Positions 20,534-30,400 of a stretch of DNA of 64,000 nt are shown one piece after another. A program made the translations under genes and the position numbers. The notes beneath the pieces were generated by a model. It was given only the letters and a program-made list of their open reading frames with translations. It was not told the origin of the DNA and made no database searches. Location of the stretch: positions 62,001 through 126,000 of the forward strand of contig WTXD01000059.1 of NCBI GenBank assembly GCA_022496205.1, given 5' to 3'. Each line of letters starts with the position of its first letter. Position 1 is the stretch's first letter. This DNA is from Gloeopeniophorella convolvens. Lineage: Eukaryota > Basidiomycota > Agaricomycetes > Russulales.

Positions 20534-21802
20534 ATGGCATGCGACAACACGGACGCTCAGCCAGACCCGAAACGCAGAGACAGGGAGAAACAGACCTTCG
20601 CCACTCTGTGCGAGCAACACCCATTCCTGTTCCGCGTCCAGGACTCGGAATCGAAAACGCACTTCGATGATCATAGCAGGTCCCTTGTCGCATCAGAACA
20701 CAGGGTTTTCGACGCTGCGGACTTCAACGAGCAGTTGGAAAACAATTCAGACGATCCGTCTTTTCGTATATCAGAGGCGCCGACAGAGACGGAGAAAGAG
20801 AACATCCGCGGGCACATCGCCGACGGCTGGAAGAAGCACCAAAAGGAGCGCACCCCGTCCCACTACATCTCTCTTACATTCGACCCCGTGTACGCGCTAT
20901 GGGAGTGCAATCGGCGTGCGGCCCGCGCGCCGCGCACTAGGGGACCCCCGTATAACCTGCAGAGCCTCAAGATCATCGTGCTGAGGAGCGACGCCGTCCG
21001 CGAACGCGCGAAACTCGGTATCGAGCTCGTGAGCGACGAAACTAAAGAGGGAAGGCTCGCGAAGGCGTTCCGCGAGGTACTCGTCGCGAAGTTTGTTCCC
21101 AGCACGGCAGTCGTGGGCGTCGTGCCCTACCAGCAGATCGAACACAGCATACCTCACTGGATCCTGGCCTGCTTGACTAGCCCGGACAAGATTGATAAGG
21201 CGAAAACGAAGGTGGAGAATCCCATGGAGGGAGAGAGATACACAGACTGCGTCAATAGGGTGCGCATAGCCGCCAAGAAGAACAGCAAGGGATCGTGCGC
21301 GCTGATGCTGCGCTTCGCACGAGCCCTGCTCGACCACGAGATCATATCAGGTCAAGCTCGGGCCGCCGCTGCTCCCGAAGCATCAGAGGGAGTGACCAAT
21401 GAGGACCAAGCAGAGGACGCACGACTGAAACCCTTTAAAAGGCGCCGGATAGGCTCTCTAACGCAAAGCGTAAGCCCCGATTCCGCTGCGCCTCCCAGCA
21501 TGCAAGCACCCGAAGCCCAGACCGGTATTCAACCAGAGAAGCACGAGGAGAATGTAGACAGCGAACCTGAAAGAGTACGCACATCCGGGTCTGCTGCGGA
21601 GCCGAAAACACGCAAGGATGTTGTATACACAGTTGGGTCTTTTCCGGCAGATCCTCAGCATCTTGTCCCAGCGCTGGGGGAAGCTATCTGGTCCTGGTCA
21701 GAGATGAATAGGGAGATGTGGGGTGGGCACGTACGTGAAATGGGCAGGCAGGAGAGGCTGGACATTTATATTCGGCATGCCAATAAACGGCCACGAGAGT
21801 AA
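20534..21802 (+). CDS. gene A2, intronless ART-like family protein of unknown function (422 aa)
   Basis: The gene is open from MACDNTDAQPDPKRRD to TAA with no intron. Its N-terminal 200 residues parallel gene B patch by patch: TLCEQHPFLFRVQ (Arg34), TPSHYISLTFDPVYALW (Ser109, Ser113, Thr115), LKIIVLRSDAVRERAKLGIE (residues 145-164) and FREVLVAKF (Glu181). B has LCADNWFLFRIQ, PSPFVSATLCLAWALW, LLVIDSFALRGRTRLGVQ and AQEALVPV. This order recalls ADP-ribosyltransferase folds, but catalysis is only inferred. A further shared helix reads LMLRFARALLDHE. The C-terminal 150 residues are charged and low complexity, with a nuclear-localisation-like KPFKRRRIGS near residue 297, and are absent from B. 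No relative of known function was recognised. Confidence 0.75.
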   Translation: MACDNTDAQPDPKRRDREKQTFATLCEQHPFLFRVQDSESKTHFDDHSRSLVASEHRVFDAADFNEQLENNSDDPSFRISEAPTETEKENIRGHIADGWKKHQKERTPSHYISLTFDPVYALWECNRRAARAPRTRGPPYNLQSLKIIVLRSDAVRERAKLGIELVSDETKEGRLAKAFREVLVAKFVPSTAVVGVVPYQQIEHSIPHWILACLTSPDKIDKAKTKVENPMEGERYTDCVNRVRIAAKKNSKGSCALMLRFARALLDHEIISGQARAAAAPEASEGVTNEDQAEDARLKPFKRRRIGSLTQSVSPDSAAPPSMQAPEAQTGIQPEKHEENVDSEPERVRTSGSAAEPKTRKDVVYTVGSFPADPQHLVPALGEAIWSWSEMNREMWGGHVREMGRQERLDIYIRHANKRPRE

Positions 21803-22470
21803 GTGGTCCCTCCCTCGCTCAGTGACAAGGGAGCACAAAGTTGAGAGAAAGAAGGGAGAGAATCGGGCACTGTGTTTATCATGTAGAATATTCATGTACA
21901 AGTAGTTGTACGTGACAAGCAATTTGTCGATCCAGCGGGAACAGCAACTTCCTGACTCGTAGAAACATCGGTTGGAAGTGCAGACTCTCGATTCGGGCGG
22001 GCGTCAAATTTCAAGCTCAGGGAGTCTCCGCTCTCTTTCGAGCAACGAACTTGAACAACCTCCAGGTTCTTCACCTGTTCAGTGAATGCACCTGAGCTCT
22101 GGACTGGGTTTCTACAAAGGTCGACACACTCAACGCTGAATCTGGTGATGCACCGTGACCTGAGCCGGACTGCCTGTCCAACGCACTGCACACGCTACGC
22201 CATGGCTCCTAGCTTTCAACTTTGCTCTCTGGGACTTGTGCGGTAGCGCGCCCGACGCGCAACAGCCCTCCAGGCGCGCCAATGACCGACGCGCCGCCAT
22301 CACATGTCCAACGCGCCAAGCGCCCCGCACTGCATCCCCCGCCGCGTGAGAGCATTCCGTAACGACGCCCCGTGCCCTGGGGCCTGCGCGAGCCGCCGCG
22401 CCCCAGCGCGCACGCCTGCGTCCGCGACCACACCATCTCCACCCCCGCCCGCCGCCCCGCCCCGCCCCGC
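21803..22470. other. intergenic region between genes A2 and B2
   Basis: No gene seen. The right part corresponds to 13600-14068 of copy 1. Frames that are open before the B2 ATG are not the ones open before B1. Confidence 0.5.
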
Positions 22471-23457
22471 ATGGACCACGACCCGCGCACTGTGCTCCCG
22501 ATGTACGGGCTCTACCCGGAGCAGACCTTCGACGGGCTGTGCGCGGACAACTGGTTCCTCTTCCGCATCCAAGCCCCGGACGCAAACACGCTGTACAACG
22601 CGGATGGCGCACTCGTCGCGTCGGCGCACCGCGCAGCCGCGGAGGGCAGCCGCGAGGAGGTGGAGCGCCGCGCGAGCGTGTTCGACTGGGGCGGGGAGGG
22701 CATCCGCGCCGCCGCGCTGGCGCACGTCCGCCTGCAGCCGCGCGTCAACGTCGCGGGGTTCGAGGGGCCCTCACCGTTCGTCTCGGCGACGCTTTGCCTC
22801 GCGTGGGCACTGTGGTGGAGCACGCTGCGGAACATGCCGCCGGAGCGCACACGGCTGCTCGTCATCGACAGCTTTGCGCTGCGCGGGCGGACGCGGCTCG
22901 GCGTGCAGGTGCTTGCGGGAGCGGACGGCGCCGGAACGGTTGAGAGGGAACGGTTCCACCTCACGCGCATGGCGCAGGAGGCGCTCGTCCCCGTGCATGC
23001 GCCGCACACCGCGATCCTCGGCGTGGTGTCGGTCGGCGCGCTCTGGCGGTTCGCGCCGCGGTGGCTCAGGTCGTTGCTCAACGCCAACGCCAATTTCAAG
23101 GACGACGTGAACGCGCGAAGGTCCTATAGCTTCAGAGACGCATGTGCGCCCGTCAAACTGCTTGCGTTGGGGGACGCTGAGGACGCGCGCAACGCGTCGC
23201 TACGGTTCGCTTTCGGGCTGCTCGCGTCATCGCTGGTGCGCAGCCACCGCGTGGAGATCGGCGCCCAGTACATCTGCGCTCTCGCGGCGGACATTTGGTG
23301 CTGGCCGGGGCGGCCGGAGCCGCAGGGAGTGTACCCACGCGACGAGGCGGAAGAGCAGCGCAAGCTGTTGGACGAGCGCCGGCGCGCGTGCGCTGAGCCA
23401 GCGCGTGCAGCGCTGCAGGTGTACGCGGATGCGATTACGACTATGCAGGCCGGGTAG
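22471..23457 (+). CDS. gene B2, intronless ART-like family protein of unknown function (328 aa)
   Basis: This is the duplicate of B1, colinear over its whole length and highly similar. The ATG of MDHDPRTVLPMYG is shared with B1. Key patches are LCADNWFLFRIQ (Arg32), PSPFVSATLCLAWALW (Ser101, Ser105, Thr107), LLVIDSFALRGRTRLGVQ and MAQEALVPV (Glu170). The C-terminal helical region NASLRFAFGLLASSLVRSH and the ending ITTMQAG are shared with B1. Differences from B1 are mainly substitutions and in-frame indels, so both B copies look maintained. No signal peptide or membrane segment is evident. Confidence 0.75.
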   Translation: MDHDPRTVLPMYGLYPEQTFDGLCADNWFLFRIQAPDANTLYNADGALVASAHRAAAEGSREEVERRASVFDWGGEGIRAAALAHVRLQPRVNVAGFEGPSPFVSATLCLAWALWWSTLRNMPPERTRLLVIDSFALRGRTRLGVQVLAGADGAGTVERERFHLTRMAQEALVPVHAPHTAILGVVSVGALWRFAPRWLRSLLNANANFKDDVNARRSYSFRDACAPVKLLALGDAEDARNASLRFAFGLLASSLVRSHRVEIGAQYICALAADIWCWPGRPEPQGVYPRDEAEEQRKLLDERRRACAEPARAALQVYADAITTMQAG

Positions 23458-24344
23458 GTCACGTGCTTGAATTGCTCCCGCCGGTCAGACTGATCTGATC
23501 TGGGGCTTCTTATCGGAAGCGAGCAGGGAGGGTCACGGGAGTCTAAACCCGAGACAGACGTTCTGGTCGACGTGCTGGACCGGCACTTGCCCGTGGCCCA
23601 CTGGGGTGCCGACGAGGGTGGCACGCTAACAGAGTGGAGCGACCTCCAGAGCCAACTGAGCTCTACATAAAATAGCTAGCAAGGGGTATGTAGCAAAGCA
23701 CAGAACGAGAACATCACGGACTCGGGACTCGACGGCGAGAGCTAACTTTAGAGTGGAGAGCTTATCAGTCGAGGCGCCGACATCCGACGGGCTGGCCAAT
23801 GATCGCGCTGCGGGGTTGCGGACGAGACGGACGGGGCCGAGCCGACGACGTCATGCAACACTACGGGCGCGATGCGATGCGGCCTTGAGAAATTTTAGAT
23901 GGCTGGGGCCGGCTAGGGCAGTCTGTGCGGGGAGGGCGTGGCGCACAGCGCGCTGACCTGTTGTTCGACACGACGACGCCCAGTGTGATGCCCCGGAGCG
24001 GCGCAGCGATACGAGCGGGCGCGCAGGCGTTGTCAGCGCTGCTGCCCGGCACGCCCGGCAGCAGCAGCAACGCCCCGAGCAACAGCAGCAACGGGCACGG
24101 GCAGGCGAAGAGGCAGTTGCCAGGACCCTTGGCGCCCCGGGGAGGGGCCTCGACAGGCGGGCCAGGGCCGTTGATCACGAAAGCGGCGCGGCCCACGAAA
24201 GCCCCCCAGCGGGTGCTCGCGACCCCAGCTGGCCGGCCATTGGCCGCGCCCTCGCCCGCTCCCACTCCCCTCATAAGCCCGCTTGCGAGGCCCCAGCGCC
24301 ACCCGCATCACCTCCCAAACCCAAACCCACCCACGACAGCACCA
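23458..24344. other. intergenic region, upstream DNA of carbonic anhydrase 1
   Basis: The part to 24177 is duplicated at 15041-15759. It includes a CAG/CAA-rich microsatellite at about 24060-24095. The last 170 bases are unique and C-rich, and should contain the promoter and leader. No gene is seen. Confidence 0.5.
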
Positions 24345-25206
24345 ATGGACGCCACCCTCGCGAAGCTCTTCTCCGCCAACGCCCAGTGGGCCGCCGCCGT
24401 CAACCAGTCCGAGCCCGGCTTCTTTGCCCAAACCGCCAAGGGCCAGGCCCCAAAGGTGCGTCGCCCCCGTTCCAGACCCACCCCCGCCCCCGCGCGCGCT
24501 CGTCCGCCGTGGGGTGGCCGGTGGCCCTGCGAGTCCTGCCCCGCTCACACGCGTACTCTGGCGAATTTGTAGATCCTCTGGCTCGGCTGCTCCGACTCGC
24601 GCGTCCCCGAGAGCGTCATCACCGCCGCACGGCCCGGCGACATCTTCGTCCATCGCAACGTCGCCAAGTGCGCGCGCCTCGTTACCCCAAAATCATGTGC
24701 AGACTGACTGACCTCGCTGCAGCCAGGTGCACCTCCACGACGACAGCATCCTCTCCGTAATCGCCTACTCTGTCGACGTCGTCGGCATTGACCACAGTGT
24801 GTTCACCGGCACATCATTCTGCCTTGCTCACACAACTAACCCAAGACCACGCACAGTCCTCCTCGTAGGCCACACGCACTGCGGTGGCGCACTTGCGTGC
24901 TACAATGCCGCGCAGACACCCTCTGAGGCCGAGGGCGCAGCGGACTCGCCGCTCGGGCGCTGGCTCGCGCCGCTGACCACGCTCGCGGGCACGCTCGATG
25001 TGAGTGCACCTCCGGCGGAAGGCCTGACGGCGCTCGTCGAGGCGAACGTGCGCGCCCAGGTCGCGAACATCATCGCGACGCCGACCGTGAGCGATGCGTG
25101 GGCCGCAGGGCGCAAGCTGTGGGTGCACGGGTTGGTGTATGATCTGGCGACGGGCACGCTGCGCGACCTGGGTGTTACCAAGGGCACGGATGGTGCGTGC
25201 GCGTGA
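24345..25206 (+). CDS. beta-class carbonic anhydrase 1 (209 aa, 4 exons)
   Basis: The enzyme interconverts CO2 and bicarbonate using one zinc ion. Exons: 24345-24455, 24573-24667, 24723-24796, 24857-25206; all junctions keep phase. Zinc ligands and the catalytic dyad are visible in [13 protein letters not shown] (Cys, Asp, Arg) and in the His and Cys of [16 protein letters not shown]. The ending [18 protein letters not shown] is typical. Exon lengths 95 and 74 are identical in the two anhydrases at 58868 and 60761, showing common descent. No targeting signal is evident, so it is probably cytosolic. GC content is much higher than in the other two paralogs. Confidence 0.93.
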
Positions 25207-26040
25207 ATGTCGGGAGGAGTAGGACGTGTTGTTGCGGTCGGCGCATCGCCATCTGATTAGAAGTGCCGCTAGGCGCGGTGATACCAGTTTGTACAGAAAT
25301 AGACCGAGAACCAGCCCTGTGAATATGGATTCCAAGTCCCCCAGAGACGGCGGCGTTATGCGGTGTGAGCACCGCAGCTTGTATTCCAACCAGCAGTGTG
25401 GCGCCCCCTGGAATGTATGAACGGCGTCACTTCGACTATCGCTGCGGCGATGTACATGTTCTATGAATAGATTACAGACTTGGAGGGCAAAGCCCGCAGT
25501 TTGCGTTCCCTGGTTACTCTAATAAGTACTTATGTAGTGCCCAATGCCAGTGCTAGACACACATTACTCCATCCAACAGCACGCCACTACACCCAATGCC
25601 CATGGGCGGCGCAAATTACGGGTGCTTACGCTGCTGCAGTCACCGAGTGAGTCAACTCGGGCTGTCGTGCCGTCCACGTGGATCCGCCTTCCGCTTCTGT
25701 GCTGACTCAGCAGAACAGAGTCGGCTGCGCGCCAGTCGACCTTGTTTGTGAACACGTACGCACGCAAAGTTGAGGGTAGAAAAAGGCCACGTAGCGATGA
25801 TGCGCCCGCACTGCAACGGCGTGTCCGCCAGGCACGGCGCAGCTGCAGGGCATCCTAGTAGACGAGGTGTATGCTGCGGTGCAGGCAAAGTGCAACGAGG
25901 CGAAGTGGCCGGAAAAGGCAACGGACGCGTAAGAGCCCTGGCTGCTCGCAGGCGCCTGAGCACAGAGCGAACCGCCTGAAAAACACGCGCTGCCCATCCA
26001 TCGATCGTCCCTCCATCGCTCTTGTCTCTCGTCCACCACC
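25207..26040. other. intergenic region
   Basis: Eight hundred bases with no supported gene. It holds the 3' end of carbonic anhydrase 1 and the upstream region of the REEP-type gene. Confidence 0.5.
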
Positions 26041-26999
26041 ATGCTCATCTACTTCACCTCCCGCCTCGTCAGGTAGGTAACATGCGTCCGCAGCCGCCGC
26101 AGTGCACAGTGCGGGTGCTGATACGCCCGCTTGCGTCCCAGCTGCGTCGTCGCGTTCCTCTACCCGGGCTATGCGTCGTTCAAGACCCTCTCGCAGCGCC
26201 CCGCCTCCGAAGAGGACCTCGAGCGATGGCTCATGTACTGGTCCGTCCTCGCCTGCGTCATCGGCATCGAGTACCTCGCAGAGTGGCTCGTCTCCTGGCA
26301 AGTCCCCGCAGCCCCCGTCCTCCCGCGCCCCCCGCACTCAACTCACCCCGCGCACCCAGGATCCCCTTCTACTACTTCGTCAAGATGATCTTCCTCCTCT
26401 ACCTCGCCCTGCCGCAGACCCGCGGCGCCTCCTACCTCTACCAAACGCACCTCGCGCCGCTCCTCCGCACGCACGAGCCCCAGATCGACGCCGCCCTCGC
26501 GCAGCTCAAAGCGCGCCTCCTCGCCTTCCTGCACACCCGCGCCCGCGCCCTCTGGGACGCCGTCGTCGCCAGCGCGACCTCGCCCCCGCCGCCCGCCGCC
26601 GCCGAGGCCTCCGCCGGCGGCCCCGGCGCCCCGCCCGCGCTCAGCGACCCCGTCTCGGGCCCGACGCAGATGCTCGGCACGCTCTGGCGCACGTACGGCC
26701 CCGTGCTCGTCGCGGGCGGCACCGCGCTGCTGCAGCGCCAGGGCGTGCCCGCCGCGCCGGCCCCCGCGCCCGCGCAGGGCTACGACGTCGACGCGCCCGC
26801 GCCGAGCCGCACGCCCTCGTCTGGTGAGCGCAGCCCTGCGCTCGGGGCCGGGCTCGGCAGCCCCGAGGCGCGCTTCGAGGAGGTCGAGGTGCCCAGCGAC
26901 GCGGAGGGCCCCGCGCCGCCGCCTGCGCCGCGCCGCGCGAGCAGCGGCGGGTGGTTCGGCTGGGGCGCGGCTGCGCAGCCGCACGCCAAGATGGATTGA
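26041..26999 (+). CDS. REEP/TB2-DP1-HVA22 family membrane-shaping protein (275 aa, 3 exons)
   Basis: Exons 26041-26072, 26142-26297 and 26360-26999. The N terminus MLIYFTSRLVSCVVAFLYPG resembles the start of REEP1-4-type proteins. Hydrophobic hairpins follow: WLMYWSVLACVIGIEYLAEW and IPFYYFVKMIFLLYLALPQT. The family signature LPQTRGASYLYQTHLAPLL comes next. These proteins insert as wedges in the endoplasmic reticulum and curve tubules. The C-terminal 130 residues are a proline/alanine/serine-rich, probably disordered extension ending HAKMD. The second intron begins GCAAGT, so it is a GC-AG intron; the reading WLVSW-IPFYYF across it supports that junction. The gene converges on the glucan synthase gene. 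Confidence 0.88.
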
Positions 27000-27467
27000 G
27001 CGCGCGGTGGTGCTGTTGGTGCGCGCCCGGGGCGCAGCCACGGATGCTTCGGAGTCTTGCTTTTCCCTGTCGATATGTTTAGTTGCGTTCCGGGTGTATC
27101 TTATAGGTGGCACTGTAAAATATCATTGCTCCTCGTTCCTTCGTTCAGCACTGGGGGTTCGGGATCCAAGTGGGTTCGAGGTAACGTCACACTCGAACTG
27201 GCGTGTGTATGCTTAGCTTTTCAATATTTCGGTACAATGTCAAGGGCAAGGCAAGGCGGGTCCGTAGCAAATCGCAAGGCAACAAGTCCGTGGAGAGCAG
27301 TGTTCCGACCGTTTACGGTAAGAGCAGATATAAAAAGGTAAGGATGGAGGTAGGCGGGGAGAGCGCAGACAGCGAACAGCAACACAATATATCTATGAGG
27401 CAAGCGTGCAGGGGGCATGAAGATGAATATGGGGTGGAGTGAATGGAAAGGCAAGTGTCCGGCATCA
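27000..27467. other. convergent intergenic region
   Basis: It contains the 3' ends of the REEP-type gene (plus) and of the glucan synthase gene (minus). No gene seen. Confidence 0.5.
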
Positions 27468-30400
27468 TTACAACTGGTTACACAACGAACAGTGGAGGCG
27501 GATGGTGTCCTTGAGGATGACGGCTGCAACGAAACAACAATTAGCCAACCACGTATATCTGACATAGTAACACGGCACTCACGGACTGCGATCAGCGCAA
27601 TAAAGATCCCGATGACCGTGAAGAAGACGGGAACATATTTGATGATCTACGCACGTCACCGTCAGCTGCGCACCGTGCATATGACAGATGGACACGTACG
27701 ATGGCGCGACGCTGCTTCCGCACCTTGATGTTGAAGATGGGCGCGTGAATCTGCTTTGACGGGCGCAGCCAGACTGTCACCGCCCGTCAGTCCAACAGCC
27801 CAACAACCACAAACCCGAGCAGGACTTACAGAGCAGGAACGAGTGCATGCGGTCAATGTACGGCACGAGCACAGTCGGCGTAAGCATGAACAGCAAGAAG
27901 TGAGCGATGAGGAAGTCGGAGCTCCAGAGCGACAGCTCGATGATCTTGACGATGAACTCACGCGCCGGCTGCGAGAGCACGTGCGCGCCGAGCCCGCGCC
28001 CGTACCACTTGCCCGTCCACCACGCGCGGTTCGTCTCGTCGTGCTTGAACTCGCGCGAGAGGAAGACCGCGATGAGCACCTTGTGAATCGCCCGCTGAAT
28101 CGCGACGATCGCGATCAGGCCCAGCACCGCGTGCGACGTGTCCCACAGCTCGAGGAACCACTACGACGCCCGTCAGCACCCGCGCTCCCATAGATGATAA
28201 GGGGAACACTCACGAAGAACTCGAAGAAACCGATCATGCCGATCGTGCCAAGGATGTGTGCGATGGACGCCATGATGGAGCCAAAGCGCACGCAGCACGA
28301 GTCGAGCATCGGGCCCAGGAAGAGCGACACGAGGAAGAGCACGAGCAGCACCGCCGCGTTCCACACGATCGGGCCGAGCGACACGACGGCGAGGCGGATG
28401 AGCGGGCTCGGCGGCGTCTGCCCCGCGGCGGGGAACGACTTGACAAACATGTACGCGATAGTGAGGAGCACCGCGAAGACGACTGGGAAGATGACCTCCG
28501 ATATAATCACCGCGCGCCAGCCTGCCCGCGGCACGTCGCCCGACAGCTTCTCCGATGGCCTGCCCAGTTTCTTCTTCTTGTAGCCTGTGATCATCGTGCG
28601 CGACAGACGGCAGTACCCGATCCACGAGTTGTTGTGCGAGCGCGAGTTGCCTCGTGACATCCACCGCAAGAACTCGCTGCAGATCATCAGCTCCTATCAC
28701 GTGGTACAAGTCGTGGAGGCACTCACCGGTAGTCAACGATGAAGTCCGCGAACGAGAACTGGTGTGGATTGAACAAAAACGGCGCGACGCACAGTGCAAG
28801 AATGGAGACCCAGAAGTAGATCAGGTACGGCGTCCAGAACGAGAGCGTCACGTAAAGCAGCATCAGCAGCGTCCGCATGCCGAGATATATGCTGGGCCCC
28901 GCGAAACGCGAGAAGAGTATGCTGAATGAGATGCGCGACGTCGCGAACCCACGGCCTGTCGCGATGTACCGAGCACCGCCGAACGTCAGGTTATTCAGGA
29001 TTGAGTGCGTGTAGATCTGCGTTGAGAACACCTCAAAGACGGGCGAGAACGACATGAATTGCTTGCTCAGACGTATGAATGCACGAGCCGTGCCACGCTC
29101 AATAAGTTCTGCGACAAGATGAGCACAACGAAGACTACAAAGACAGATTGCTGACACGCACCTTGCAAGAACAGTGGCAAGAACGCGATCATGAACACCA
29201 AGAAGATACTGATGATGCAGTGGTGGATCCAGTTGAAGACAGGGTGGAGGTTGTAGCACCCGCCTTGTCCATTTAGCGGCTGACCCGTGCTCGAATACCG
29301 ACAGATCGTGAGTTGCGAGTTGAGCGTGCCCAAGAATACCACTACACCAAAAAAACAGTCAACCACCGCCCGAAAGCCGCATACACCGAACCCTAGGCAC
29401 GTACTCGTTACGATAAAGATCTGCACCGACAAGATGATGAGCATGTTGTTGATGTGGAATCCAGGGTGGCCGTAGTAAAAGGTGAGGAAGCGGTCGATGG
29501 GCAGCTGCGTGCCAAGATAGTAGTATTCGCGACTGAGCATCTGCTCGCCCATGCCCGTGCCGATCTTCGTCGTGAAGTTCAGGATCGTGCCAAAGCCGAG
29601 GTCACGTCCCTTGCCGCACTGGTAGTACTCGGTGTGCTTGATGCGTCCGCCGCGGCCGAAGGCAGTCATGCCGGCATAGATATCCTCGTTCAGGTGCAGG
29701 CCCTTCTGCGCCTTCGACACGCCTCCACGCGTGTTCATGAACGTCGCGTTGAGGAAGTCAGGGTGTCCGTAGTGCAGTTTGCCGCCGATCCATGCGAGTG
29801 AGCGCGCAGTGAGTGTGCCGAACGTCTGCTCTTTGCCCGCAGCGATGTCGCCAAGAATACCGATGTTCTCCGAGAAGATGTACTCGCGCGCACCGACGAT
29901 GGCAACAGGGGATGCCTTGAATTCCTTCTGGCCCCATTGTGCGTACGGACTCTGGCTGCTGACCGAGTACTCCTCGAACTCCGCAAGGATATTCCGGATC
30001 TTGAGGCACTCCTCGAGGTAGTTGTCCTGGTTCGCGTCGATGAGCTGCAGATACTCGCCACGGTAGAAGATGATCGCGTGATTCTGGTTGTCCGACTTGC
30101 CGTCGCCGAGGATGGGGTTACCGGGCAGCTCGATGCGGAACTTGGGCTTACGGCGACCCGTCTGCGGATTGAACTCGGAGTGACCGTCAATGAGCGCAGA
30201 GTAAAGCCGGGGCTCGCCGCCGTCCTTGCGTGGCTCCTCCTCGAGATAGGCGATCTGCAGCTCCGGGTACGCACGCAGCAAGAACTCGGCATTTTCGTGC
30301 TCTTCTTTGTTGAACTTGGAGTACCGCTGCATGCAGGTGACGAACTTGAACTTGCGGCGGGCCATGCGCTCGAGCTCGCGCTCGAGCTTGTCCGTGTTGC

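Larger units (their letters stand above)
19160..24177. repeat. segmental duplication, copy 2 (genes A2 and B2)
   Basis: This is the counterpart of 10190-15759. Both genes are open here. The non-coding lead-in 19160-20533 aligns with 10190-11734 with many small indels. The match ends at TTGATCA (24177), after which unique DNA leads into a carbonic anhydrase gene. I saw no other gene in the 1.4-kb lead-in. Confidence 0.85.

Noticed and set aside
26343..27113. 256-codon minus-strand frame opposite the REEP-type gene
   Set aside because: Arg/Gly-rich low-complexity translation in very GC-rich DNA, with no domain; it mirrors the coding strand.
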